A stretch of DNA of 64,000 bases from Streptomyces griseoluteus (GCF_004784465.1 NZ_SRRU01000002.1:62001-126000); one strand, 5' to 3'; numbered from the stretch's first letter, positions 45,250 through 53,872 are shown. Numbers and translations: made by a program. The notes: generated by a model not told the origin, from the letters alone.

Positions 45250-46272
45250 CTAGTCGACGTATGCCGGGGAGACCGCGGCAGTTGCCACGCGGTGGGCCTT
45301 GCCCGTGCCGTCCGCCGGGACCGTGTAGAGGTCGGCGCCGTAGTCGCCGGGCAGGGCGTAGACCAGGGTGCGGTTGTCGCGCCAGACCAATTGGTCGTCC
45401 ACGCTGCGGGGTTCGGCGAGGGCGGTTTCGTGGCCGGTGCTCAGGTTCAGGACGTACAGGTGCCAGGGGGCGTCCTCGGGGGCGCCCTTGACGCGCTTCT
45501 TGTAGGCGATGCGGGTGCCGTCCGGGGAGAGGGACGGACACTCGACGTTCGGGTGCAGCGTGGTGAGCGTGCGGGTGCGCAGGTCGCCGCGGACCAGGTA
45601 GGTGCTGCCGTGGGTCGCCATGGTGGCGTAGAAGGTGCGGTCGTCGGCCGCGAAGGTGACGCCCCAGAAGTTCACGTCCGCCGCCCGGTAGGGGCGGCCG
45701 TCCTTGACGGTCCGGTACGCCTCCAGGGTGGGGGTCAGCCTGCCCGTACGGGTGTCGGCGATCGCCGCCCGGGTGGAGAAGGCGGTCCCGGCATACGAGT
45801 CGCCGCCGACGAACGCCGTCCAGGCGGCGAACCGGCCGCTGGGGGAGACCCGGGCGCGCGAGGGGATGCCGGGCACGTCGTAGCGGGCCCGTTCCTTCAG
45901 CCGGGTGTCCAGGATCACCGCGCGGTAGGTGTCCCGGACCGGCCCGTGCACGGCTTGCAGGCACACTCCGGTGCCCGAAGCGGCGTAGAAGCGGAGGCAT
46001 TTGACGCCGGACGCGGTGCGCGGGCCCGACGGGTCGTCCGCCGGGGCCGACACCAGCTCGTCGCGGTGCGGGCCCCACGCCATGTTGCGGAACACCACGC
46101 GGGGGCCGCCACCGGCCAGCGCGAGCCGTCCGGCGGCGATCCGCGGCCCACCCGGACCGGCCTGCTCACGCCGGTCGGCCCGCGCCGCCGCGTGCAGCAC
46201 GGACGCCGCCGCGACAGCTACCAGGACAACGAGCGCCGATACCAGGATCAGGACGCGGGAACGCAGGGTCAT
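45250..46272 (-). CDS. Secreted/membrane-anchored beta-propeller (TolB/PD40-like) protein
   Basis: A 340-residue protein with an N-terminal signal anchor (RVLILVSALVVLVAVAAASVLHAA) and a series of propeller blades of the WD40-like/PD40 kind: RARVSPSGRFAAWTAFV, DVNFWGVTFAADDRTFYATM, ECPSLSPDGTRIAYKKRV, DQLVWRDNRTLVYALPGDYGADLYTV. It probably lies outside the cell as a binding or scaffold protein. The start at 46272 (MTLRSR) follows GGAAAGG. It is the last of three minus-strand genes (phosphoesterase, MFS, this) behind a PHO box, suggesting a role in phosphate scarcity. Its biochemical function is unknown. Confidence 0.8.
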   Translation of the reverse strand: MTLRSRVLILVSALVVLVAVAAASVLHAAARADRREQAGPGGPRIAAGRLALAGGGPRVVFRNMAWGPHRDELVSAPADDPSGPRTASGVKCLRFYAASGTGVCLQAVHGPVRDTYRAVILDTRLKERARYDVPGIPSRARVSPSGRFAAWTAFVGGDSYAGTAFSTRAAIADTRTGRLTPTLEAYRTVKDGRPYRAADVNFWGVTFAADDRTFYATMATHGSTYLVRGDLRTRTLTTLHPNVECPSLSPDGTRIAYKKRVKGAPEDAPWHLYVLNLSTGHETALAEPRSVDDQLVWRDNRTLVYALPGDYGADLYTVPADGTGKAHRVATAAVSPAYVD

Positions 46273-46314
46273 GCGGGCCTTTCCGGGGTGGTGGGGCGAC
46301 GGGGACACCGGGGG

Positions 46315-47577
46315 TCAGGCCGGGCTCTCCGGCGCGATGGGGCGCAGCGCGAGCGCGATCAGGCCGCACAGTGCCAGGGCGACGGCCGACCCGGTGAGCG
46401 CCGCGCGGTCGCCCCACGCCGTCCAGGCCGCGCCGAAGGACAGTGAGCAGGTGAAGCGGGCCACCGCCTGGCCCGTCTGGACCAGGGCGAGGCCGGACGA
46501 GCGCAGCTCCGGTGGCACGCTGTCGGCGGCCGCCGCCATCAGTACCCCGTCGGTCGCCGCGTAGAAGGCGCCGTGCAGGAGCAGGACGGCGTACGGCAGG
46601 GCGGGGCCGTGCCAGGAGGAGAGCAGCAGGCCGTACGCCAGGAGCAGGGCGAGGTGGCCGCCGAGGAACATCCGCCAGCGGCCCACCCGGTCGGCGACCC
46701 GGCCCAGCGGGACCGCGAGCAGCAGGAACGCCGCCGCCGTGCCGAGCGGCAGCAGCGCGAACCAGCGGTCCGGCACACCGAGCCGCCGTTGCAGCAGCAG
46801 GTAGACGAACGAGTCGCTGACCGTGGCGAGTCCGAGCAGGAGGGCGCAGACGGTGATGCGCCGCAGGTCCCGGCGGCGCAGGAGGGCGAAGGCGGCGCGC
46901 AGGGTCGCAGGGGTGGCGCTGCGATCGAGGGGAGCGGCCGCGCCTCCCGGTACGAAGAGCACCAGTACCAGGACACCCACTACCGCCACGCAGAAGCTCA
47001 CGGTGAACACCGCGTCGTAGCCGTCGACCGTGGCCCGCAGGACGAGGAAGGCGACCAGCGGGCCTAGCAGCGCGCCCGCCGTGTCCATCGCCCGGTGCAC
47101 ACCGAAGGCGCGGCCGCGGGTCTCGGGGGTGCTGGACAGGGAGATCAGCGCGTCGCGCGGGGCGGTGCGCAGACCCTTGCCGGTGCGGTCGACGGCCAGC
47201 ACCAGGCCGATCGGGGTGAGCGTCTGGGCCACCAGCAGCAGGGGCTTGCATGCCGCCGACAGGGCGTACCCGGCGCCCGCCACCCACTTGTGGCGCCCGC
47301 CGCCCCGGTCGGCGAGGTGGCCGCCGGCCAGCCGGACCAGCGCCGAGACGCCGTTGTAGACGCCGTCGAGCAGCCCGAAGCCCAGCGGGGACAGGCCGAG
47401 GCCCGCCACCAGGTACAGGGGCAGCACGGCGGTGACCATTTCCGAGGAGACGTCGGTGATCAGGCTGACCGTGCCGAGCGCCAGCACGGTGGGCGCGACC
47501 GCGGTGCGGCGCCGCCCGGCACGGGGCCGGACGGCGCCCGCCGCGGACGCCGTCGCGCGGCTGTCCGCTACGTACAT
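46315..47577 (-). CDS. MFS transporter (12 helices)
   Basis: A 420-residue major facilitator protein. It opens TVSLITDVSSEMVTAVLPLYLVAGLG, has motif A-like loop GGHLADRGGGRHKW and the segment DRTGKGLRTAPRDALISLSS, a pattern of one actinobacterial MFS subgroup whose substrates are unknown. It begins one base beyond the stop of the phosphoesterase gene upstream, so the two are one transcript. With a PHO box upstream of that gene, transport linked to phosphate stress is a fair inference. Confidence 0.88.
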   Translation of the reverse strand: MYVADSRATASAAGAVRPRAGRRRTAVAPTVLALGTVSLITDVSSEMVTAVLPLYLVAGLGLSPLGFGLLDGVYNGVSALVRLAGGHLADRGGGRHKWVAGAGYALSAACKPLLLVAQTLTPIGLVLAVDRTGKGLRTAPRDALISLSSTPETRGRAFGVHRAMDTAGALLGPLVAFLVLRATVDGYDAVFTVSFCVAVVGVLVLVLFVPGGAAAPLDRSATPATLRAAFALLRRRDLRRITVCALLLGLATVSDSFVYLLLQRRLGVPDRWFALLPLGTAAAFLLLAVPLGRVADRVGRWRMFLGGHLALLLAYGLLLSSWHGPALPYAVLLLHGAFYAATDGVLMAAAADSVPPELRSSGLALVQTGQAVARFTCSLSFGAAWTAWGDRAALTGSAVALALCGLIALALRPIAPESPA

Positions 47578-47578
47578 G

Positions 47579-48466
47579 TCACGGAGTCCAGATGCCGGTG
47601 ATGTCCTTGGCGGAGGCGGCGTTGCCCGCGTGCGGCAGGCCGTGCATGTCCTCCAGCGTGCGCAGCAGGTCGTAGTGGTTGTACGTGGCCGTCGAGGTCG
47701 AGCCCGCCGTCACGCCCTGCCCGTACAGCACCGTCGGGATGCGGTTGCCGCTGAGCCGGTTGTCCTCGTCGAAGGTGACGACGAGGAGGCTGTTGTGGGT
47801 CTTCGCCCACGTCGCGTACGCGCCCAGCTTGTTCTTCAGCCAGGTGTCCCCCGTGGAGACCGAGCAGTCGTGCATGTCGCTGCACAGGTCGGGGATGACG
47901 AACGAGACCTGGGGGAGCGTCGAGTAGTCCGTCGGGAACTGCGCGAACGTCTTGGCGCTGGACGTCGGTACGTTGCTGAAGCCGAACCACGGATTGTGCT
48001 TGCGCGCGTAGTCGCCGCTGCCGCACGTGGTCGAACCCTGGCTGGGCAGCGTCTCGTTGTAGCTGGCCCACGACTTGCCCGCGCCGATCAGCTCGGAGGC
48101 GAGGTTGGGCGCGGAGGAGAAGCCGGGGGTGTAGCAGCTGTCGTCGGTGATGCCCTGGGTGGAACCGGAGAACAGGGCGAAGTAGTTGGGCTGGCTGGGG
48201 TGGGTCTCGGCGTAGGAAGCGGTGAGACTCGCGCCGCCGGTGCGCAACGAGTTGATGTACGGCGCGCTGGACGAGCCGATCACCTGGCTGTAGGCGTGGT
48301 TCTCGAAGACCACGACGACCGTGTGGTCCGGGGTCGGGACGGCGGCCGCGGCCCGGGCGGGCGAGGACCCGCCGAGCCCCGACCACAGCCCGGCCGCGGC
48401 GGCGACGACAGCGAGAGCGGACGCCACGGCGGCACGGCCGCGACGGTGGACGTTTCTGCCGGACAC
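47579..48466 (-). CDS. Secreted acid-phosphatase/phosphoesterase-family protein (PF04185-like)
   Basis: A 295-residue exported enzyme. Signal peptide region AVASALAVVAAAAGLWSGLGGSSPARAAA. The catalytic part begins HTVVVVFENHAYSQVIGS (metal-binding Asn and nucleophile region), then SYAETHPSQPNYFALFSGSTQGITDDSC and the metal-site LLVVTFDEDN. Relatives hydrolyse phosphate esters or phospholipid headgroups outside the cell. The GTG start at 48466 has GGAGG six bases upstream. About 90 bases further upstream are two contiguous 11-base PHO-box units, so PhoP-controlled expression under phosphate limitation is likely. Confidence 0.88.
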   Translation of the reverse strand: MSGRNVHRRGRAAVASALAVVAAAAGLWSGLGGSSPARAAAAVPTPDHTVVVVFENHAYSQVIGSSSAPYINSLRTGGASLTASYAETHPSQPNYFALFSGSTQGITDDSCYTPGFSSAPNLASELIGAGKSWASYNETLPSQGSTTCGSGDYARKHNPWFGFSNVPTSSAKTFAQFPTDYSTLPQVSFVIPDLCSDMHDCSVSTGDTWLKNKLGAYATWAKTHNSLLVVTFDEDNRLSGNRIPTVLYGQGVTAGSTSTATYNHYDLLRTLEDMHGLPHAGNAASAKDITGIWTP

Positions 48467-48555
48467 TTCTGACCTCCGGTGGGGGAGCGGGGGTGGGGAC
48501 GGTGCGCCATGAGCATGTACGCGCCAACCGAGCCTTGCCCCACGGCACCCGTCCC

Positions 48556-48577
48556 GCCAGATGAAAACCAGATGAAC
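48556..48577 (-). promoter_or_regulatory. PHO box (PhoP-binding direct repeats)
   Basis: On the minus strand two contiguous 11-mers read GTTCATCTGGT (48577-48567) and TTTCATCTGGC (48566-48556). This fits the Streptomyces PhoP direct-repeat unit, whose consensus resembles GTTCACCCGGC. It is 90 bases upstream of the phosphoesterase start and faces that gene. It is also within 145 bases of the divergent operon starting at 48720. Confidence 0.75.
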
Positions 48578-48719
48578 GCCAACTCCCATTGTCTCTCGCC
48601 CAGCCCCAGCATGCCGTGTCGGCGTCCGCCCGGACGGGCATACTCCCCGCACCGATTCCGGTGGGCGCCCGGTGGGGCGCTTCGCATGGGGGCCGAGTCC
48701 GACCGGGGGGAACTGGACA

Positions 48720-50030
48720 GTGCGTGCGACCGCGGAGTTATCAGGTACCGGCCTCACGGCGAGCATCGACCGTGCGCTCGGCTGTCTGCGTCACAACTTC
48801 CGGACGGTGCCGGGAGCGGCGGGCTGGTACCACTACCTGGACGATCCGAGCCCCGGCGTCACCGCGTCGGCCGTGGGGCTGTTCTGCTTCAGTGTGGCCG
48901 GTGTCCGCTTCGAGCGGACCCCGGACGTGGTGGCCTACCTGCTGAGTCAGCAGCGCGCCTCGGAGGACAGCACCAACGGGGGCTGGTCCGTCCGTACGAC
49001 GAACGGTTTCCCGATCGCGGAGGCCACGTCGTGGGTGGTGCGCGCGCTCAGCAGGCCGGGCACCGGAGTGCTGGGCGGCGAGGCGCTGGCGCGCGGGGCG
49101 GAATGGCTCCGGGTCAACCAGAACGTCGACTTCGGTTGGGGCTCGTATCTCGGGCAGCCCTCCCGCGTCTTCCACACCGCCCTGAACATGCTGGCGCTCC
49201 AGGAGAGCGGCGCGGGGGCGGACGCGCTGGCCGGGGCACAGCGCTGGCTCATCGACGGGCAGAACGCCCGCACCCCCGCCTGGGGCCCCACTCCCGGCGC
49301 TGAGCCCACGATGCTGCACACCAGCATCGCCCTGCTGGCCCTGTCCCGGACCCCCGGAGCGCTCAGCGCCAACACCATGCGCCAGACCGCGGAGTGGCTG
49401 CTGGAGCGGATCGAGCCGGGCATCCACGTCGAGCGCAGCACCACGGTGGAGGAGTACGACGTCCCCTATGCGGACGGCGACATCCAGGCCGTCTTCCAGA
49501 ACTCGCTACCCCATTTCGCCGGACCGCTGGCCCTCTCCGCGATCCTCTCCACCGGGGTGGTCGACCCCTTGCAGCAGAAGGTGTTCGACTCGGTCAACGC
49601 GATCATGGACACCCAGCTCGAAGGAGGCCACTGGGAACTGCCGCGCAGCCCCATGAGGCCGTCGGTGTGGGCGCTGTGGCCCTTCGTCTCGGCTCTGTCC
49701 TCGGCACGCTCGGCCATTCTCTCCACGCCACGAGCCAAAGCGGCCCTGCTCTTCCCCGGCTGTGCCATCGTCCAGAGCGAGGATGTGGCCCAGGACCTGA
49801 CGAGACGGCTGCTCATCCAGAACGCGTTGTTCGACTGGATCAGAGGCCGCAAGGTCGTGCTCGCCCTCTGGCTCGTCGCGGCCGTGACGACCGGAGTCCC
49901 CGTGGCCCTGCTCCTCGCGGGCAAGTTCTCGGTGAAGGACTTTCTCACTGCCCTGATCTTCCCGGTGCTGCTCATGGTCTTCCAGGTCATCTGGGACCGG
50001 CGGGCCGCGCGTGCGGGAGCGAGCGGGTGA
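48720..50030 (+). CDS. Alpha/alpha-toroid (prenyltransferase/squalene-cyclase-repeat-like) membrane protein
   Basis: A 436-residue protein. The first 370 residues are helical repeats with the QW-like patterns of the terpene-cyclase/prenyltransferase toroid: NGGWSVRTTNGFPIAEATSWVVRAL, GWGSYLGQPSRVFHTALNMLAL, TPAWGPTPGAEPTMLHTSIALLAL. The cyclase DxDD motif is not seen, so a cyclase reaction is doubtful. Two membrane helices close the protein (about 378-399 and 407-425). GTG 48720 has GGGGGG nine bases upstream; a longer start at 48672 is possible. The stop overlaps the next start (GTGA). It may be a membrane-tethered binding scaffold for the two enzymes encoded after it. Family assignment is by fold pattern only. 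Confidence 0.75.
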   Translation: MRATAELSGTGLTASIDRALGCLRHNFRTVPGAAGWYHYLDDPSPGVTASAVGLFCFSVAGVRFERTPDVVAYLLSQQRASEDSTNGGWSVRTTNGFPIAEATSWVVRALSRPGTGVLGGEALARGAEWLRVNQNVDFGWGSYLGQPSRVFHTALNMLALQESGAGADALAGAQRWLIDGQNARTPAWGPTPGAEPTMLHTSIALLALSRTPGALSANTMRQTAEWLLERIEPGIHVERSTTVEEYDVPYADGDIQAVFQNSLPHFAGPLALSAILSTGVVDPLQQKVFDSVNAIMDTQLEGGHWELPRSPMRPSVWALWPFVSALSSARSAILSTPRAKAALLFPGCAIVQSEDVAQDLTRRLLIQNALFDWIRGRKVVLALWLVAAVTTGVPVALLLAGKFSVKDFLTALIFPVLLMVFQVIWDRRAARAGASG

Positions 50031-51397
50031 GCGCCGGCACGCGCCGCGGGTTACGGGAGGGGCTTGCGCCCCTTACAGCCGGGGAGGGCGCCGCCTGTGA
50101 AATGTGCGACGAGGTCAGCGCGTTCGGGGCGCACGCCACCGGAGGCTTCCTTCCGGAGCGGGCGCCGCGGGGTGGCCTGCGCGTCCGGCGCCGGGGCTTC
50201 TCGCGCCTGATCCGGCGTACCGGCGCGGTCGACGTACTGGCCGGGCTCGGCGCACTGCTGCCGGGATACGCGCTGATCGTGCCGCACCGGCACACCGCGA
50301 GCCTCGGCGAGCTGCCGCCCGGGGAACTGGCTGAGGCGCTCTCCGTCGCGTGGCAGTACGCCGCCCTGATCGAGAAGGAACTCGGCCACGCCACTGTCCT
50401 GGTGGAGCACGGTTCCTCCGGTGCGGCCGACAGCGGGGGCGGGTCCTGCATCGTACATTCGCACCTCCATATATTTCCGCTCCTCAACGCGGCGCATTCT
50501 GCCCGCTTCGTGGCGCCGGGAAGTCGGAAAAGCTCCGAGTTCGCGGATATCGTTGACACCGCGCGGCGCGGGGAAAACTATTATTTCTGCACATGGAGAC
50601 GTGACGAGGTGTACCTGTTGGCCGATCCTGATCTCCCCTCGCAGTTCGCGCGCCGCGTCTGGTCGGAAACGCTGGAGCTGCCTCACCTGTGGGACTGGGC
50701 GGCCTTCCCCTTTCTCGATCACTGCGCCGACACCGCACGGCGGCTGGGTGGCTCGGCGGATTCCCCAGAGGAGCAGCGGATGCGCGAGACCCTCTTCGCC
50801 TACGGGGCCGCGGCCGCCGGTTACGCGGAGCGGACCCGGCGCTTCGCCGCCGGGTCGTCGATGCCGCAGGACATCGTCGCGTTCGCCCGCTCGCACGAGG
50901 GGCCTCTGCTGGACGCAGGCTCGGGGGCCGGACGCGACGCGGCGGCCTTCGCGGACGCGGGCAAGGACGTGATCGCCCTGGACGCCTGTCTGCCCCTGCT
51001 CGACCTGACACCGGCCCACCCCGGGGTCCGCAAGGTGAATGGTGATGTGCGGGCCCTGCCGCTGGCCGGTGAGTCGATGGGCAGCGTCTGGTGCTCGGCG
51101 GTGCTTCTCCATCTGCCGCCGGCGCAATTACTCAGGGCGCTGGCCGAATTCCATCGCGTACTCCGCCCCGGAGGTGTCGCGCACATTTCGGTCAAGGAAG
51201 GCGAGGGGCACGCCTCTTTGCCCATAGGGGCGGACAGTGCGTTTCTCCGGCATTTCTTCTATTACCGTATGGGCGATCTGGTCACGCTCGCCCGCCAGGC
51301 GCGGTTCGAGGTCGTGCGGTCCTGGGTCGAGGAGGAGCAGGATTCCTCCGAGGACATGCAGCGCTGGGTCAAATTCTGGCTGAGGAAGACGGAGTGA
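50027..51397 (+). CDS. HIT domain fused to SAM-dependent methyltransferase
   Basis: A 456-residue two-domain protein. Residues 20-160 are a HIT domain: Cys pair CEMC (24-27), IVPHRHTASLGEL and the triad His144-Ser-His146-Leu-His148 (CIVHSHLHIF). Residues 285-456 are a class I methyltransferase: motif I LLDAGSGAGRDAAAFADAG (Asp296-Gly302), acidic VIALDA and motif IV-like GSVWCSAVLLHLPPAQ, followed by FHRVLRPGGVAHISVKEG. The middle 120 residues are unassigned. GTG start and stop both overlap neighbours (GTGA), so it is the centre of a coupled three-gene operon. It may attach or remove a nucleotide and methylate the same small molecule; this is inference. I know of no named protein with this fusion. 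Confidence 0.85.
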   Translation: MSAGTRRGLREGLAPLTAGEGAACEMCDEVSAFGAHATGGFLPERAPRGGLRVRRRGFSRLIRRTGAVDVLAGLGALLPGYALIVPHRHTASLGELPPGELAEALSVAWQYAALIEKELGHATVLVEHGSSGAADSGGGSCIVHSHLHIFPLLNAAHSARFVAPGSRKSSEFADIVDTARRGENYYFCTWRRDEVYLLADPDLPSQFARRVWSETLELPHLWDWAAFPFLDHCADTARRLGGSADSPEEQRMRETLFAYGAAAAGYAERTRRFAAGSSMPQDIVAFARSHEGPLLDAGSGAGRDAAAFADAGKDVIALDACLPLLDLTPAHPGVRKVNGDVRALPLAGESMGSVWCSAVLLHLPPAQLLRALAEFHRVLRPGGVAHISVKEGEGHASLPIGADSAFLRHFFYYRMGDLVTLARQARFEVVRSWVEEEQDSSEDMQRWVKFWLRKTE

Positions 51398-52362
51398 TTC
51401 CGTCCCCCGCTCCGGCCGGCCGTGCGCCGTTGCTGCCCCATCTGCACCTCCACCTCGAACCCGAGGAGCGCAAGAGGCGGGAACTCGGCATGCCGGGGCG
51501 GAACTTCGGCGACCGTCACCTGTTCTTCGAGGCGCACCGGGTGGACCGGGCGGACGCCGTTCCGGTCACGGTCCGGGACCTTCGGCGCTTCCTCGCCGAC
51601 GTGCACACCGAGCAGCGTGAACAGGGTGTCCATCACGCCGAGTTACGTCTCTCCCCGCGCCGCTTCCTGCGGGAAGGTATGAGCTGGCGGAAGTTCACCG
51701 ACACCGTCCAGGACTGCCTGGCCCCCCTGTGCGACCCCGTCGTGCGGGCCGTCCTGCTCATCAACCGGGACAGCCCCGCACCGTTTCTCGCCATGGTCAG
51801 TGAGCGGATCGCCGAACTGCCACCGGTGTTCACGGGTGTGGACCTCGCGGGCGACGAGGTCCGGCACCCCGATGTACGGCCCGCCGTGCCCCTCTTCCGT
51901 GCCGCGGCCGACTCAGGGCTCGGACGGACCGTCCACGCGGGGGAGTTCGGTCCCGAGGAGCACATCTGGCGGGCGCTCGACGTACTGGGCGCCCAGCGCA
52001 TCGGCCACGGGGTGTCGGCGGCCACCGGCTCCGCCCTGCTGCGGCGGATGGCGCGGGACGGGATCCTGCTGGAGGTCTCCCTGACCTCCAATGTGGCCCT
52101 GGGCGCAGTCCCGGGACCGGCCGCTCACCCGCTGCCCGCCTTCCTGGAGGCGGGCGTTCCCGTCGCCTTCAACTCCGACGTGCCGCTGCACACCGGGCGG
52201 ACTCTGGTCGATGAACTGCGGCTCGCCTCAGATGCGTTGGGGGCGCCTACCGAGGTGATCCGGGATCTCCAGTCGCGGGCCGCCCGGCACTGCTTCACCC
52301 GTCGCCCTCCCCTACGTTCCGGCTCAGCATCGTCGCCCCCAGCAGGGTCAGCGTGTGGATGA
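51394..52362 (+). CDS. Adenosine-deaminase-family enzyme
   Basis: A 322-residue metal-dependent deaminase. Metal ligands: His18 and His20 (LPHLHLHLE, where ADA usually has HxHLDG), His181 with the catalytic Glu184 in VHAGEFGPEEH, a conserved His205 in RIGHGVSAATG and the Asp262 ligand in FNSDVPLHTG. SLTSNV also matches. Length fits the family, but the pocket residues after the first motif (EPEERKRR) differ from true adenosine deaminase, so the substrate may be a modified purine nucleoside or related compound. The GTG overlaps the previous stop. The last 68 bases overlap the convergent regulator gene, and the C-terminus ends in low-complexity sequence. Confidence 0.85.
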   Translation: MIPSPAPAGRAPLLPHLHLHLEPEERKRRELGMPGRNFGDRHLFFEAHRVDRADAVPVTVRDLRRFLADVHTEQREQGVHHAELRLSPRRFLREGMSWRKFTDTVQDCLAPLCDPVVRAVLLINRDSPAPFLAMVSERIAELPPVFTGVDLAGDEVRHPDVRPAVPLFRAAADSGLGRTVHAGEFGPEEHIWRALDVLGAQRIGHGVSAATGSALLRRMARDGILLEVSLTSNVALGAVPGPAAHPLPAFLEAGVPVAFNSDVPLHTGRTLVDELRLASDALGAPTEVIRDLQSRAARHCFTRRPPLRSGSASSPPAGSACG

Positions 52363-53290
52363 CGGAGTTTCCGTGGCGGTGGCTGGTGATGAGGCCGGCG
52401 TCCCGGAGGGCGGTGGTGTGGTGGGTGGCGGTGGCGGGGGTGACGCCGGCGCGGTGGGCGGCTTCGGTGGTGGTGGCGCCGGCGGCGGTCGCGCGGAGGA
52501 CCGTTGCTCTCGCCCGGCCCAGGAGGATCTCCAGGGAGGATGAGCCTGCCGTCGGGCGGGGTGCCTCGTGGTGGAGGGAATAGGCGAGGACCGGGGGCAG
52601 GGCGGGGTCGGCCAGGGAGACCGGGCCCTTCCAGCAGAAGTACGAGGGGATCAACAGCAGGCCCCGGCCCTGGAGGCGGATGTCGAGCTCCGTCGGGTAC
52701 GTGCCGATCTCCAGCCGCGGGTGCTGCCAGCGCACCGCTGGGCCGAGGCCGCCCAGGAGGCCCTCGGTGCCGCCGTCGAGCGAGTGCCGGGCCAGCCGGA
52801 CGCGCTCGGTGTGCACGCCCTCGTGCATCCACTCCTCGTGCGGCTCGATCACCGCGCGGTGGTAGGCCCGCAGGACGCTCACCAGCTCGGTGCGCGGCTC
52901 CTTCTCCGGCAGCCGGGCGAGGTGCGGGGGTACGCGTCTTATCCGGGCCAGTGCCGCCAGCTCCGCCGTCACCTGGGCCGGGGGCGTCGCCAGGATCGCC
53001 TTCAGCCCCGCCTCCAGGCCGGCGGCGCCCTCCAGCGGGGTGAGGAAGTCCGGCCAGTACGACGCGCGCGGATACAGCGGGAGCAGGAACTGCCGTACCG
53101 CGTTCTCCAGTCCCGCCTCCCGTAACCGCTCACGGGCCGTGCGGTACCAGTGCGCGTAGGCCCAGCGGCCGGCCGGTGTCTGGAAACGGTGGAGGCTCGC
53201 GGCGATCTCCCACAGGGCGTGCGGAGCGGGGGCGACCCGTGTCCTGGCCAGATCCTCCGCCGAGAAATGGAAGCGAAGCAAGCTCAACAC
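52295..53290 (-). CDS. Winged-helix (ArsR-like) transcriptional regulator
   Basis: A 331-residue protein with a long N-terminal sensor-like part (FHFSAEDLARTRVAPAPHALWEIAASLHRF onward) and a C-terminal winged helix at about residues 260-330: LGRARATVLRATAAGATTTEAAHRAGVTPATATHHTTALRDAGLI, ending HTLTLLG. This layout is common among streptomycete ArsR-like regulators. The start is uncertain: GTG at 53290 is almost on top of the AGAAAGG ribosome binding site, and TTG codons at 53287 or 53281 would give better spacing. Its 3' end overlaps the convergent deaminase gene by 68 bases. It is divergent from the tandem secreted-protein genes. The target is unknown. Confidence 0.85.
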   Translation of the reverse strand: MLSLLRFHFSAEDLARTRVAPAPHALWEIAASLHRFQTPAGRWAYAHWYRTARERLREAGLENAVRQFLLPLYPRASYWPDFLTPLEGAAGLEAGLKAILATPPAQVTAELAALARIRRVPPHLARLPEKEPRTELVSVLRAYHRAVIEPHEEWMHEGVHTERVRLARHSLDGGTEGLLGGLGPAVRWQHPRLEIGTYPTELDIRLQGRGLLLIPSYFCWKGPVSLADPALPPVLAYSLHHEAPRPTAGSSSLEILLGRARATVLRATAAGATTTEAAHRAGVTPATATHHTTALRDAGLITSHRHGNSVIHTLTLLGATMLSRNVGEGDG

Positions 53291-53422
53291 CCTTTCTACC
53301 GGCGTTATTTGACGCTGTTCGAATGAGCATGACAGCCGAAAGCGCACACCGGAGCATGAACTCGCTCCGCCGCACCGATCCCCGAGGCACCACCCGTACC
53401 TTCCGCACACCGAAGGAACCCG

Positions 53423-53824
53423 ATGGCGAAGATCCTCACCCACCCGGCCGCAGCGGCGGCCCTGCTCGCGGCCCTCGCCGTCTCGGCGCCCGCCACCGCG
53501 TCGGCAGCCCCCGCCAACGCCTCTTCGGCGGCGACCAGTTGCTACGGCGGTGCCGTCACCGTCAACTACGGCGACGCCGCCGAGTTCGGCCCCTACACCA
53601 CGACCTCCCGCTGCGCCGACATCAACCTCCGCATGGTCGGCGGCGACGCCGAATTCGTCTGGGCCTGCGTGAAGTTCACCCGCGTCGGCGAGTGCAACTA
53701 CTGGACCAAGGTCGGCCGGACCTGGAAGACCATCGCGACCGACGTCAAGGACGGCAGCACGTTCACCGTGCCCCTCGGCGTGGATCTCGAAGGTTCCTCC
53801 GCGCGCGTCCAGATCGCCTTCTGA
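53423..53824 (+). CDS. Small secreted four-cysteine protein, paralogue 1
   Basis: A 133-residue protein with a Sec signal peptide (AAAAALLAALAVSAPATASAA) and a mature beta-type domain of about 100 residues. Four cysteines lie in SCYGGAV, TTSRCADIN, VWACVKF and GECNYW. The end reads WKTIATDVKDGSTFTVPLGVDLEG. The next gene encodes a clear paralogue with the same four cysteines, so two disulphides are likely. Function unknown; the gene leads a block of secreted cell-wall proteins. No clear catalytic residues. Confidence 0.85.
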   Translation: MAKILTHPAAAAALLAALAVSAPATASAAPANASSAATSCYGGAVTVNYGDAAEFGPYTTTSRCADINLRMVGGDAEFVWACVKFTRVGECNYWTKVGRTWKTIATDVKDGSTFTVPLGVDLEGSSARVQIAF

Positions 53825-53872
53825 CACCCGTAAGGGCTCCCGCACAAGGGCCCCCAAGTGATCGGACCCACC

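Noticed and set aside
48720..50030. Naming the toroid protein a squalene-hopene or terpene cyclase
   Set aside because: Repeat pattern only. The DxDD or DDxxD catalytic motifs are not seen, and the protein has a two-helix membrane tail unlike such cyclases.
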